A program made the position numbers and the translations under genes. From NCBI GenBank assembly GCA_035295125.1, contig DATGJP010000055.1:95800-159799 (forward strand): a DNA stretch of 64,000 nucleotides. Direction: 5' to 3'. Source of the stretch: JAICMB01 sp035295125 (GTDB lineage: Bacteria > Acidobacteriota > Terriglobia > Bryobacterales > Bryobacteraceae). How positions within the stretch are numbered: the first letter of the stretch is position 1; the number at the start of each line of letters is the position of its first letter. This document shows, piece after piece, positions 1 to 8,802 of the stretch. Below the pieces are notes generated by a model. That model was not told where the DNA came from. It worked only from the letters and a program-made list of their open reading frames with translations, and ran no database searches.

Positions 1-35
1 CGAGTTGGAGCGCCAGAAGTAACGTACCAAGCGTG

Positions 36-68
36 AAGCAGGCTGAATGCCTGCTCCACCCTTCCACT
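36..68. repeat. REP-like repeat copy 1 (partial hairpin)
   Basis: A perfect stem GCAGGC/GCCTGC (38-43 and 49-54) around TGAAT is followed by CCACCCTTCCAC. Positions 39-67 match the reverse complement of 59504-59532 at 28 of 29 positions, so this is a member of the dispersed family described in the findings. It lies just beyond the 3' end of the S41 peptidase gene, and the copy may extend to the left of the window. Confidence 0.7.
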
Positions 69-154
69 TTGCTGGCACGTTTCTGCTGACATCCAAAGGC
101 ACCGCCGAAAACTGTGCTTGGACTGCAATGCCGGTACTCGCTTCCGCCCGCATA

Positions 155-1912
155 TTAGCGGCGCTGTGGCGGCACGCCGAGGGCGGTGCTTTGAGCGCTT
201 TGAATCTGCTGGACCATTATGTTGGTGAAGGCATTAACGAAGGTTTTGCCGCCATGCAGCAGATTGTCGAGCGTCATGAAGTCGACCATGTAGTCGGGTT
301 GCACGCCGACGTTCTCGATGTAGCTTGTGGTCGGGTATCCGTCAACCGTGACCGGATTCTTGCGGTGCATGAGGGAAAGCGTGACGCCGGCGGAGCCTTC
401 GGAATACGCGCCCACCTGCCAGGAAGAGATGTTCAGTGAATTGCTCCCGCCGGCGCCCATGCTACGCATGCCGACGAGCGGCCCGCGCTGGTTGTCCTGG
501 AACATTGCAGGGACCGAGTCGGCCGTCGAGAGGGAGTACTCATCAATCAGCATAATCATGGGCTTCGTGTAGGCCAGCACATTGCCGCGGCCATCATTGG
601 CCGGGCTGGACGTGAAGGTCGGTCCGCAGATCGGCACAGCGTCGGTGCGCCCCCGAGTGGACATGTACGCGTTCATCGTCGCGTCATAGAGCATCTGGTA
701 CTGATCGATCAATGATTGCGGTCCCGTGATCATGGCTGATGCCAGGCGCGCGCCGAACAACTGCACGTATTCCCAGGTTGCGCGAATCTCGTACCCGAGC
801 GGTTGATACGGCGTGGGCATCAGGTAAGAGACGATAGCCTCGCCGTAACAGAGCAGGCCGCCGTTGTTGCGCATCTCGTCGACGATGAGACCGTCGGTAT
901 TCGCCTCCATGTACTGGATTTCCGTTTGAAACTGGCTCAGCGCAGTGCTGGTGTTCGACGGGTTGTAGGTGGGAATGCGAATGTAGCCGATGGTGTAGCC
1001 GTTAGAGGTGAAAGTGCCGGAGTAGAAGAAATCCGTCGAGCTGTTCTTGCCGAGTCGCTGTTGGAATCCGGACGGCAGGGTGAAGATCGGTGTAATCGAG
1101 GCGAAATTCAGGATGCCCATCGGTTCTGGGGCTTGGGAAATTTCCAAACCGCCCAACGGCAGCGACTGGGGATCGTAAGGGGGCGCCTGGCCGGGCATCG
1201 CGGCGGCCACGCGTTTTGCCGGGAGCGACTGGGGAGAAGGAACCGGTCCGATTTGGTAAAGAGGAACACCGCTCGTATGCCAGGCGACGGTGTAGGTCTC
1301 CACATTGCCGTTCTGTCGCTGAATCACCAGGGTCGCGGTGTCCCCGATCATCGGGGCGTGCGGCATGCGGCTCTGCGATCGATTTACGAGCGTGGTGTTG
1401 GCGGTCTGCCGTAGTGTGCTGCGGTCGTTCGCTTCCATGGCATAAACGGCGTTTTGAGCCAGCAGGTCTGTGACGTCGGTACCGTCCACGGACAGGAGTT
1501 GATCGCCCACCTGCACGGGAAATGTGGCTGCCGGGAGGAAGCTGCGGTTAATGCCGTCGATGATGACCTTGCCATCATAAATGTCGACGTTCAGACCGAC
1601 ACTGGCGGTGAAATTCGAGGGGGTCGAGTAAGCATCGTGAGTGTCGTGAAGGCTGGCGACATATCTCACCATGACTTCGTAGAAGTCGAGATCATTCGTA
1701 GTGGTGGAGATCTGGTCAGTCCAGGGCTGCAGGTTCAATAAATCGTACCCAAAGAGGGTTTTCTTCCAGTCATAGGGTCCGTAACGCTTCGCGTAAATCG
1801 CCGCGAGGTCATTGAAGTCGAAAAGCATCTGGTCCGGGGTCAACTGCGCGACCAGGGGCAGTGACAACGCACCGGCGCAGATCAGGCCGAGCAGTCGAAA
1901 GGAGTGACGCAT
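155..1912 (-). CDS. Secreted S41-family peptidase (C-terminal processing protease-like)
   Basis: 585 residues. A signal peptide of about 22 residues (hydrophobic core LLGLICAGALSLPL, ending VAQ) predicts export. A PDZ-like segment follows (VQVGDQLLSVDGTDV), then the S41 fold: GYIRIPTYN, DEMRNNGG and the catalytic region PMIMLIDEYSLSTADS, where a Ser of YSLSTAD is the expected nucleophile. S41 enzymes cleave proteins near the C-terminus in the periplasm; the substrate is unknown. About 80 residues before the PDZ part resemble the N-terminal helical domain of other acidobacterial S41 proteins. The start is ATG with no clear Shine-Dalgarno. The gene stands alone, 78 bp after a same-strand dinB-like gene. 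Confidence 0.85.
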   Translation of the reverse strand: MRHSFRLLGLICAGALSLPLVAQLTPDQMLFDFNDLAAIYAKRYGPYDWKKTLFGYDLLNLQPWTDQISTTTNDLDFYEVMVRYVASLHDTHDAYSTPSNFTASVGLNVDIYDGKVIIDGINRSFLPAATFPVQVGDQLLSVDGTDVTDLLAQNAVYAMEANDRSTLRQTANTTLVNRSQSRMPHAPMIGDTATLVIQRQNGNVETYTVAWHTSGVPLYQIGPVPSPQSLPAKRVAAAMPGQAPPYDPQSLPLGGLEISQAPEPMGILNFASITPIFTLPSGFQQRLGKNSSTDFFYSGTFTSNGYTIGYIRIPTYNPSNTSTALSQFQTEIQYMEANTDGLIVDEMRNNGGLLCYGEAIVSYLMPTPYQPLGYEIRATWEYVQLFGARLASAMITGPQSLIDQYQMLYDATMNAYMSTRGRTDAVPICGPTFTSSPANDGRGNVLAYTKPMIMLIDEYSLSTADSVPAMFQDNQRGPLVGMRSMGAGGSNSLNISSWQVGAYSEGSAGVTLSLMHRKNPVTVDGYPTTSYIENVGVQPDYMVDFMTLDNLLHGGKTFVNAFTNIMVQQIQSAQSTALGVPPQRR

Positions 1913-1990
1913 GGCGTTTTAGTAGCGCATTGTGTGACCTCGGCGCAAGGGGCCCGAAGTCGCAGCAAAAGGCTGCAAACGGCAGCCGGA

Positions 1991-2506
1991 TTACTGGCCG
2001 GCGAACATGGGGCCGCTGTCCGCCGATGGGCCGTACATGCCCGGAATCGCGATATCGTTGAGCCGAAGATAGACGCCAAGCTGAGCGCGGTGATGGATGA
2101 TGTGGTTCATCACGACAGACCGCAGTACCGCGGAGCGCGGCATCGATAACACGGTTTTGCCGAAGAACACAAGCGACCAGATTTTGCCGAGGTGCTCATC
2201 GGACGCGCCCTCGATTGCGGCGCGGGCTTTGGCAACGTTCTTGTCGAACGTCTCGAGCACATCCTGGCTCGACTGCGCGCTGAACGCCGGGGGCGCCTTT
2301 CCTTCCGGCGTCAAATCGAGGACGTCAACCTCAATGGTGTTGGTCCCCCATCCGGGAAGTTCGGCGATATGGCCGGCCAGACGGCCGAGCGTCATGGATT
2401 TGGGATGTGGACGCCATTCCCACTTTCCCTCGGGCAGACAGGCGAGCAGCTTACGAGTGTTCGCCATTTCCTGATCGAATTCCGGTAAGAGCGCTGCACT
2501 GATCAT
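1991..2506 (-). CDS. DinB-family protein (putative metal-dependent protein)
   Basis: 171 residues forming a DinB/YfiT-type four-helix bundle. Likely metal-binding histidines lie in LAGHIAELP (His about 47) and HIIHHRAQL (about 137-141), the usual three-His pattern. Family members include thiol transferases and many proteins of unknown role, so no substrate is assigned. The ATG start is followed directly by the characteristic first helix (LLPEFDQEMANTRKLL). It diverges from the padR gene, with a repeat copy between them. Confidence 0.8.
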   Translation of the reverse strand: MISAALLPEFDQEMANTRKLLACLPEGKWEWRPHPKSMTLGRLAGHIAELPGWGTNTIEVDVLDLTPEGKAPPAFSAQSSQDVLETFDKNVAKARAAIEGASDEHLGKIWSLVFFGKTVLSMPRSAVLRSVVMNHIIHHRAQLGVYLRLNDIAIPGMYGPSADSGPMFAGQ

Positions 2507-2526
2507 GCCGGGAGATTACCACAAAG

Positions 2527-2597
2527 GGTGTCAGCATTTTCGCCTGCCTTTGGAATTCAACGGGAACCCGCAGGCGAAACCGTCTGCGCCACTATGG
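2527..2597. repeat. REP-like repeat copy 2, upstream of padR
   Basis: GGTGTCAGCATTTTCGCCTGC is followed after a short spacer by CCGCAGGCGAAACCGTCTGCGCCAC. The arms TTTCGCCTGC (2538-2547) and GCAGGCGAAA (2570-2579) are exact inverted complements over 10 bp. The segment aligns along its length with 59511-59579 in the same orientation. It fills most of the gap between the divergent dinB and padR genes. Confidence 0.7.
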
Positions 2598-2622
2598 CCA
2601 TCAAGAATATATCCACTATGGC
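2589..2622 (+). promoter_or_regulatory. Direct repeat CCACTATGGC x2 in the padR promoter
   Basis: CCACTATGGC occurs at 2589-2598 and again at 2613-2622, start to start 24 bp. The second copy touches the -10 box that follows. The position suits an operator, possibly for PadR autoregulation, though PadR proteins usually bind inverted ATGT/ACAT sites. The first copy forms the outer edge of the REP-like element. Confidence 0.45.
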
Positions 2623-2628
2623 TATAAT
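2623..2628 (+). promoter_or_regulatory. -10 box TATAAT of padR-ADOP operon
   Basis: A consensus TATAAT ends only 7 bp before the ATG at 2636. No good -35 is seen at the usual spacing. Transcription from it would start at or next to the A of ATG, giving a leaderless mRNA. GGAGG (2629-2633) is only 2 nt from that ATG, too close for a normal Shine-Dalgarno. Confidence 0.5.
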
Positions 2629-2635
2629 GGAGGTG

Positions 2636-2998
2636 ATGTCAGACAAGCTTCCTGAACCCGAATCTTTGCTTCCCTTGCCGGCGGCGACGTTTCACATTCT
2701 TATGTCGCTGGCCGATGAGGACCGGCACGGCTACGCCATCATCCAGGATGTCGCAGCGCGCACGGATGGAGAACTGAAACTCAGCGCCGGCACGCTGTAT
2801 CGGTCGATTCAGCGCATGCTGGAGCAGGGCTTACTCGTCGAGGTTCGCGAGAGACCGGCTCCGGAATTGGACGACGAGCGGCGCCGCTACTATCGCATTA
2901 CGCCTTATGGCGGGTTGGTCGCACGGGCGGAGGGCAGGCGATTGACGCAGCTAGTGCGCCTGGCCAAGGCCAGCGGCTTTGCTCCCGGGAGGGCCTGA
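2636..2998 (+). CDS. PadR-family transcriptional regulator
   Basis: 120 residues from ATG (MSDKLPEPE). The PadR winged helix is clear: HILMSLADEDRHGYAI, LSAGTLYRSIQRMLEQGLLVE and RRRYYRITPYGG. PadR proteins are usually ligand-relieved repressors of adjacent transport genes. In Acidobacteria they commonly precede ADOP permeases, as here: the stop TGA and the ADOP ATG share one base, so the two are translationally coupled. An upstream in-frame ATG (2528) would add 36 residues unlike the family and would begin inside the repeat, so the inner ATG is preferred. Confidence 0.88.
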   Translation: MSDKLPEPESLLPLPAATFHILMSLADEDRHGYAIIQDVAARTDGELKLSAGTLYRSIQRMLEQGLLVEVRERPAPELDDERRRYYRITPYGGLVARAEGRRLTQLVRLAKASGFAPGRA

Positions 2999-5580
2999 TG
3001 CGTACCTATCGAGGGCTCCTTCATTTTTACCCGGCGGCATTTCGCGCCGAGTACGGCGAAGAGATGTGCGCCATCTTTTCGCAACGTCTACGCCTCGCTT
3101 CGGGCTTTGCGAGGCTCGGCGTTTGGATTGCCGTGTTTTTCGAAGTCCTCTTTAATGCCCTGGCGGTGCATTTCGACATCCTGTGGCAGGATTTGCGTTA
3201 TACAGGGCGGGCCCTGCGAAGGGCGCCCGGATTTGCGATCACGGCGATCCTGGTGACCGCGCTGGGTGTCGGCGCGAACACAGCGGTTTTCTCGCTCACC
3301 GATCATGTATTGATCCGGCCACTTCCGTTTCCCCAGTCGGACCGGCTCGTGAAGCTTTGGGAGCGTCTGCCCGGGTACTCCGAGATGGAACCATCCCCCG
3401 CGAATTACCGGGATTGGAAGAAGATGGCCACCGCCTTCGAGGGAATGGGCGCATTTACGACGACAGCTGTCAACCTGGTAGGCCAGGGAGATCCACAGCG
3501 GCTGGAGGGCGCCGCGATGACTGCCGACGTTCTACCTACACTCGGTATCACTCCGCTGTTCGGACGCACTTTCACGGAAGCAGACGATCGCGAAGGTGCG
3601 CCTCCAACCATGCTCTTGAGCTATGGGCTGTGGCAGGGGCTGTTTGGCAGCGATCCTACGGTCATCGGTAGAAAACTACTGCTCGACGATCGACCCTACC
3701 TGGTGATCGGCGTCATGCCGCGGGAATTTCGATTTCCCGGTCCGGAAATCGAGTTCTGGACCGCGGCGCAGTTTGCCGAATCGGCATTCCAGGATCGCAG
3801 CGACAACTCTCTGGAGGTGGTGGCGCGGCTGCGGCCAGGAGTGACGCTCGAGGCGGCCCGGGCTGAAATGAGCGTCATCGCGGGACAACTAGAGCGCCAG
3901 TATCCCAAGGACAACACGAAAGTTGGGGCCGTGGCCTTGAGCATGCGTGACGAGTTGTCCAACAAGTCGCGCTTGTTGCTGTGGGTGCTGATGGGTGCTG
4001 CGCTTTGCGTGCTTCTGATTGCGTGCGCCAACGTGGCGAATCTTCTCCTGGCCCGCGCGCTGGTGCGGGAGAAGGAACTCGCAGTTCGGGCCGCGATGGG
4101 CGCGGGCCGGGAGCGCCTGGTGCGTCAACTGGCCACCGAAAGCCTGGTGCTTGCCGTTCTGGGCGGTTTGCTCGGCGTCGTTGTGGCGTTTGCAGGGTTG
4201 CCGCTACTCGTTAAACTCGTACCCACCTCGCTGCCCATTTCGCAGGCGCCATCCCTCGATCTCCGGGTGTTGGCATTCGCGGGCATCCTGACCCTGCTGA
4301 CGGGAACTGCGTTCGGCGTGCTTCCGGCATTGCGAATCGGGAGGCGGGCGGGCTTGAATGGGCTCCGCGAAGGAGCGCGCGCCGGCGGCGGGCGCAAGGG
4401 ATGGCTGCGGGCCGCGCTGGTGGTCGCCGAGGTCAGCGTTTCGATCGTGCTGCTAGTTTGCGCGGGGTTGCTGATGCGCGCGCTGTTGCGAATCCAGGCC
4501 GTCGATCCGGGTTTCCGGGCCGACAGGGTTCTCGCGCTCAAGACGGCCCTTCCCATGCCCAAGTTCCGGAAGACCGAGGTTCGGGCGGCATTCTACAATC
4601 GCATATTGACCGAGGTTCGGCGGTTGCCGGGAGTCGTGGACGCAGCCTACATCGGGGGACTTCCAATGGTGTGGGGTGGCGGCATCTGGCCCGTTTCAGT
4701 GAATGGCGAGGTGAGGGAACGCGTTGCTGCTTACACGGCGAGCATGCGCTACATCACGCCTGGGTTTTTCGGGGCCATGACCATTCCGCTGCACCAGGGC
4801 CGGGACGTGAGCGATACGGATACTGTCGACCGGCAGTATGCTGCCGTGGTGAGCGACTCGTTCGTCCAGAAATACTGGCCGCATGAGAATCCGCTCGGGA
4901 GGCACTTCCAGTTCGCACTTCACGACCGCTTGGTAGTGGGCGTAGTGGGCGATATCCACGTGCGTGGTTTGGAGGGTCTCAGCGAGCCGCAGGTCTACAT
5001 CCCTTACCGGCAGGTGCTGGACGGAAACTTCACCTTCTATGCGCCTCGAGACCTGGTCGTTAAGGGCTCTACGAACCCGGCCGGGCTGCTGCCTGCGATT
5101 CGACAAATCATACGCGATGCCGATGCGCAGCAGCCGGTCTCGGACGTGCGCATGCTGTCGGATGTGGTGGATTCCCAAACCGCGCCGCGCTCGATTCAGC
5201 TTCGGGTTGTTGGCGTGTTTGCGGCGATTGCATTTCTTCTGGCCGCGATCGGGATTCACGGACTGCTGTCGTTTGCGGTGTCACAGCGGACGCCGGAAAT
5301 CGGCGTGCGCCTGGCGCTGGGCGCACGGGCAGGGGACATCCTCGGGATGGTGATGCGCCAGGGAACGTCGTTAGCGGTGGCGGGTGTCGTACCCGGCATC
5401 GTACTGGCATATGCCGCGGGGCACGCGATGCAATCGGTTTTGGCGGGAGTTGAGCCGGCCGATGCACTAACGTTCGCGTCGGCGACGGTGTTGGCGATCG
5501 TGATGACGGTTGCAGGCAGTTTCCTGCCAGCCATGCGGGCGGTCAATGTCGATCCGCTACAGGCGATGCGAGCCGAGTAA
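2998..5580 (+). CDS. ADOP-family ABC permease (FtsX/MacB type, orphan)
   Basis: 860 residues with the duplicated FtsX/MacB layout. A short N-terminal prefix (RGLLHFYPAAFRAEYGEEM) is followed by a first membrane segment near residue 85, a MacB-like periplasmic domain, three membrane segments around 330-440, then a second periplasmic domain and a final three-helix FtsX domain. The motif REKELAVRAAMGAGRERLVRQL and its second-half equivalent TPEIGVRLALGARAGDIL are diagnostic. No ATPase gene is adjacent, hence orphan permease. Such proteins are inferred to act in export or envelope stress; no substrate can be assigned. Coupled to and probably controlled by the upstream PadR. Confidence 0.9.
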   Translation: MRTYRGLLHFYPAAFRAEYGEEMCAIFSQRLRLASGFARLGVWIAVFFEVLFNALAVHFDILWQDLRYTGRALRRAPGFAITAILVTALGVGANTAVFSLTDHVLIRPLPFPQSDRLVKLWERLPGYSEMEPSPANYRDWKKMATAFEGMGAFTTTAVNLVGQGDPQRLEGAAMTADVLPTLGITPLFGRTFTEADDREGAPPTMLLSYGLWQGLFGSDPTVIGRKLLLDDRPYLVIGVMPREFRFPGPEIEFWTAAQFAESAFQDRSDNSLEVVARLRPGVTLEAARAEMSVIAGQLERQYPKDNTKVGAVALSMRDELSNKSRLLLWVLMGAALCVLLIACANVANLLLARALVREKELAVRAAMGAGRERLVRQLATESLVLAVLGGLLGVVVAFAGLPLLVKLVPTSLPISQAPSLDLRVLAFAGILTLLTGTAFGVLPALRIGRRAGLNGLREGARAGGGRKGWLRAALVVAEVSVSIVLLVCAGLLMRALLRIQAVDPGFRADRVLALKTALPMPKFRKTEVRAAFYNRILTEVRRLPGVVDAAYIGGLPMVWGGGIWPVSVNGEVRERVAAYTASMRYITPGFFGAMTIPLHQGRDVSDTDTVDRQYAAVVSDSFVQKYWPHENPLGRHFQFALHDRLVVGVVGDIHVRGLEGLSEPQVYIPYRQVLDGNFTFYAPRDLVVKGSTNPAGLLPAIRQIIRDADAQQPVSDVRMLSDVVDSQTAPRSIQLRVVGVFAAIAFLLAAIGIHGLLSFAVSQRTPEIGVRLALGARAGDILGMVMRQGTSLAVAGVVPGIVLAYAAGHAMQSVLAGVEPADALTFASATVLAIVMTVAGSFLPAMRAVNVDPLQAMRAE

Positions 5581-5593
5581 GATCGACGAAGAG

Positions 5594-7267
5594 TCAGGCC
5601 GTCAGAATGCTCGCCGCTTTCTCGAGCCCGCGTTCGCGAATCTCCATTTCCCGGATGCGGAACTTCTGGATTTTCCCGGTTACCGTCATAGGGAACTGTT
5701 CGACGAAGCGGAGATACTGCGGGATCTTGAAGTGGGCGATCTTGCCGCGGCAGTAGTCGCGGATTTCATTCTCTGAGCAGGATTCGCCCGCTTTGAGTCG
5801 AATCCATGCGAGAACGGTCTCACCCAGCTTCTCGTCCGGTAATCCGACCACCTGGACGTCGGCGACCTTGGGATGCGTGTAGAGGAATTCCTCCACTTCG
5901 CGCGGATAGATGTTTTCGCCGCCGCGGATGATGAGGTCCTTGGCGCGGCCGGTGACGCGGAAATAGCCGTCGGGACGCATTGTGGCGAGGTCACCGGTAT
6001 GCAGCCAGCCTTCGGGATCGATGGCCTTCGCGGTGGCCTCCGGATCCTGGTCGTAGCCTTTCATCACGAGGTAACCACGGGTGCAAAGCTCGCCTTGTTC
6101 GCCGACGGGCACAGGATCGCTTGAAAGCGCCGAGACGATTTTCACTTCGGTGTTGGCGCAGGCGCAGCCCACTGTCGAGACTCGAAGATCGAGGCTGTCT
6201 TCCACGCCCGACATCGTGATGACCGGGGAACTCTCGGTCTGGCCGTACATGATGGTCATTTGCGGGCAGTGCATCTCGCTGGCGACGCGTTTCATTACTT
6301 CGATAGGGCAAGGCGCCCCCGCCATGACTCCGGTGCGCAGCGAAGTGAAATCGAAGCGGGCGAACTCGGGGTGATTCAGTTCGCCGATAAACATGGTCGG
6401 CACGCCGTAAATCGCCGTGGCACGTTCGGCGTGAATGGCTTCGAGCGTGGCGCCGGCGTCGAATGTGGGGGCGGGAAGCAGAAGACCGGCGCCGCTCGCC
6501 ACCATCACCAGAGTGCCGCCGACGCATCCGAAGCAGTGATAGAGCGGCACCGGCGCGCAGATGAGGTCGCGCTCATCCATGCGCATGCCCGTCTGAATGA
6601 CGACAGCGTTGTTGAGCAGATTGCGGTGTGTGAGCAGGACGCCCTTCGGGAATCCGGTGGTGCCGGAAGTGTACTGAATATTGGTGACATCGTCGGCCGA
6701 AATTTCTATCTCCGGCACATCGCTGCCGTTTTCGAGCATCGAGCGCCAGGCATCGGTACCAAGGTAGATGACGTGCTCCAGCGCGAGTTCCTGGCCGGCA
6801 CGCGCCTCTTCGAGAATGGCGCTATAGTCGGATCGCGAATCGCTTTCCCAAAGGAAAAGCGCCCGCATGCCCGACTTGCGGAGGATGTACGCCAGTTCGT
6901 GCGCGCGATAGGCGGGATTCACGTTCACGAGCACGATGCCGGCGCGGGCGCAGGCAAGGTGCAGGAGAACCCATTCAACGCAATTCGTCGACCACACCCC
7001 GACGCGATCGCCGGCTTTCAGTCCAAGACCCGCCAAGCCGCGGGCAGTGCGTTCGACTTCGGCGACCAGTTCATCGAAATGCAGGCGGGCGTTCTGATGC
7101 CGCACGATCAGCGCCAGTTTGCCGGGCACGCGTTCGGCGGTCTGGAGGAGTGCGTGGTGAATGGTATCGTCGCGGAGGAGAGCTTCGGGGCCCCGGGCGT
7201 AACTGAGCATGTCCGTTTGGACAGTGTATAACAGTTCGGCAGAACCGTGCTTTGTATTCTCAATCAC
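5594..7267 (-). CDS. Acyl-CoA synthetase / AMP-dependent ligase
   Basis: 557 residues of the ANL superfamily, which activates a carboxylic acid with ATP to an acyl-AMP and then an acyl-CoA. Visible motifs: P-loop YTSGTTGFPKG, the MYGQTESSPV segment, GWLHTGDLATMRPDGYFRVTGR, KDLIIRGGENIYPREVEE, and C-terminal TVTGKIQKF with the catalytic Lys. It resembles the medium/long-chain fatty acyl-CoA synthetase group (FadK/AcsF-like), but chain length cannot be read from sequence. The annotated start is GTG; an ATG 57 bp inside (MLSYARG, 7210) is an alternative, and neither has a clear Shine-Dalgarno. Convergent with the ADOP gene. Confidence 0.9.
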   Translation of the reverse strand: MIENTKHGSAELLYTVQTDMLSYARGPEALLRDDTIHHALLQTAERVPGKLALIVRHQNARLHFDELVAEVERTARGLAGLGLKAGDRVGVWSTNCVEWVLLHLACARAGIVLVNVNPAYRAHELAYILRKSGMRALFLWESDSRSDYSAILEEARAGQELALEHVIYLGTDAWRSMLENGSDVPEIEISADDVTNIQYTSGTTGFPKGVLLTHRNLLNNAVVIQTGMRMDERDLICAPVPLYHCFGCVGGTLVMVASGAGLLLPAPTFDAGATLEAIHAERATAIYGVPTMFIGELNHPEFARFDFTSLRTGVMAGAPCPIEVMKRVASEMHCPQMTIMYGQTESSPVITMSGVEDSLDLRVSTVGCACANTEVKIVSALSSDPVPVGEQGELCTRGYLVMKGYDQDPEATAKAIDPEGWLHTGDLATMRPDGYFRVTGRAKDLIIRGGENIYPREVEEFLYTHPKVADVQVVGLPDEKLGETVLAWIRLKAGESCSENEIRDYCRGKIAHFKIPQYLRFVEQFPMTVTGKIQKFRIREMEIRERGLEKAASILTA

Positions 7268-7457
7268 TTAGGGGCGGTGTGAATGGTAACTGTCTTACTT
7301 GCCCGTCTTTGCGATAGCGCGATTGCAGTTGCCTTGCCCGATTCTCAGCGGCGAAACAAACATCCAAGAGCTGGGCCGCTCCGTATACCTCGCTGAGCCG
7401 CGAGCCGCGAACAGTCGGGAGCGGGCCATTGAACTCAAAAAAGGAGAGGAACAGAAT

Positions 7458-7889
7458 ATGTTGGGCAAGCAAATCGAAGAGGGTCGAGGCAAACGTACGG
7501 GGCGTCGGGTTATTGCGACCAGCCCGAGTTTAAAGATTGAGTCTTCAGTCGAGGAAGTGGCGCGGGTCTTAGGTGTTGAAGGAATGGCCCTCATCACCTA
7601 CACTTCGCAGATCAAGCCGGATGGCAGTCTGGATGGCGAAGGTGAGGCGGCATTTGCGACTCCGGAGGGCGAGATCGTCACATGGAAAGGCGTTGGCGTG
7701 GGGCGGTTTGGGGAAGGCGGGTCGATACACTACTGCGGGTCGCTCAGCTTCACGACGACGTCTCAGAGGTTTGGTGAACTTAACGGCGTATCGGGCGTCT
7801 TTCAGTGGGAGATCGACGCGCAAGGTAACACGCACTCACAAATGTGGGAGCTGACTCTGGCTGGCGCTACTCATGGCGCGGCGGCTTAG
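7458..7889 (+). CDS. Conserved hypothetical protein (small beta-rich)
   Basis: 143 residues starting at ATG, with a good AAGGAGAGG 8-10 nt upstream. The protein begins MLGKQIEEGRGKRTGRRV and carries alternating Gly/Thr-rich strands (TYTSQIKPDGSLDGEGEA, TPEGEIVTWKGVGVGR, LNGVSGVFQWEID). There is no signal peptide or membrane segment. It matches the pattern of a widespread small beta-barrel-like family with no assigned activity. An in-frame extension to 7299 lacks a ribosome site and is rejected. Divergent from the acyl-CoA synthetase, with no operon partner. Confidence 0.75.
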   Translation: MLGKQIEEGRGKRTGRRVIATSPSLKIESSVEEVARVLGVEGMALITYTSQIKPDGSLDGEGEAAFATPEGEIVTWKGVGVGRFGEGGSIHYCGSLSFTTTSQRFGELNGVSGVFQWEIDAQGNTHSQMWELTLAGATHGAAA

Positions 7890-7955
7890 CACTGTCCCGA
7901 ATACGGCTGTGAATCGCCGGCGTCATCGTGAAGACGTCTCGAGAGTCCGATCCCG

Positions 7956-8596
7956 CTAAGGGAGTACCAAAAACTGAACAGGGACCGCGGCATATGGCTG
8001 ACGGCCCCTCTTGTTGGTGTCTGCCATTACCTTGAGGGATCCACTCACTCCGGTTGGATTTTTGGGAGAGTTACTCGCCGAGTTAGCCGTAGCGCCCTCG
8101 GTAACTCGCGAAGGACTTGTGCTTCTGTGGACGGCGGTGGGAAACGCAAGGCGAGCTTCAACATCCCTCTTGTGCGCCGCGTGAGACGATTGACAGGCTG
8201 TACCTTAATGTCGGGCTCGATCCTGCAGTTTGAGGGAGCAGACGCAACTCCCTAAAACGGGCGCGGTGGCGAGCGACTTGTTTTTTCAAGGGTGTGCGGT
8301 TTTTGCGTTGTAACACGGTGGAACGTCCGGCGCGTGTTTCGGTAATCGTTCCCATCCTGCTTTCAGATCGGACAACGCCTTCGCGAGCGCATCGTCCAAA
8401 CTGCTTGCAGTATCGGCGTGCCGTCGAGGAAGGGCACATTGAGGAGAACTTCACTCGTTTCAAGCGTTGTGACACCGCGCGTTGAGAACGCCGGGACTTT
8501 TCGCGTGGTCCTCGTAGAGGCTACCTCGCTGACCTGAGCGGCACCGAGGAGTGATGCTATCACCAACAAGAGTGTAAGTACGATTCTCCTCAGCAT
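7956..8596 (-). pseudogene. Decayed secreted-protein gene with several frameshifts
   Basis: Begins with ATG behind TTGGAGGCGATCACTT and a convincing signal peptide (LRRIVLTLLLVIASLLGAAQ), but this frame stops after 77 residues. From about 8425 the adjacent frame carries a clean helical stretch (SLDDALAKALSDLKAGWERL, then PKHAPDVPPC) to a stop at 8286. A third piece, in yet another register, reads PTGVSGSLKVMADTNK then PYAAVPVQFLVLP before a TAG at 7956-7958. No single frame spans the region, so a once longer exported protein has probably been broken by at least two indels. Sequencing error or independent short ORFs remain possible. Function not recognised. Confidence 0.4.
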
Positions 8597-8802
8597 AAGT
8601 GATCGCCTCCAATTAGCTGCAAGGCCGATATCTGGTGGCTGATGTTCCTTCGGTGAAGCAGATATTGACGCTACCTACGGTAATCGCATTCCCCAGGTTG
8701 TATGCGACGGCCTTGCTTTCTAAGTCCGCTTGGTTCGAATACGACGTTCAGTGCGCGGGATCGAATTGCTTCCAGGGCTTGTTAGGCGCCGGCCTGTTAA
8801 CG
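8597..8802. other. Gap between cytochrome c gene and decayed gene
   Basis: Minus-strand reading shows only short open stretches with no start or ribosome site (for example one ending AVAYNLGNAITVGSVN before a TAA at 8613). The part nearest 8597 holds the Shine-Dalgarno GGAGG of the decayed gene. No hairpin with a T-run and no repeat were found. Confidence 0.4.

Noticed and set aside
6260..7231. Long plus-strand open frame (323 codons) opposite the acyl-CoA synthetase
   Set aside because: Entirely antisense to a clear ANL-family gene, no ribosome site, composition of a GC-rich shadow frame.
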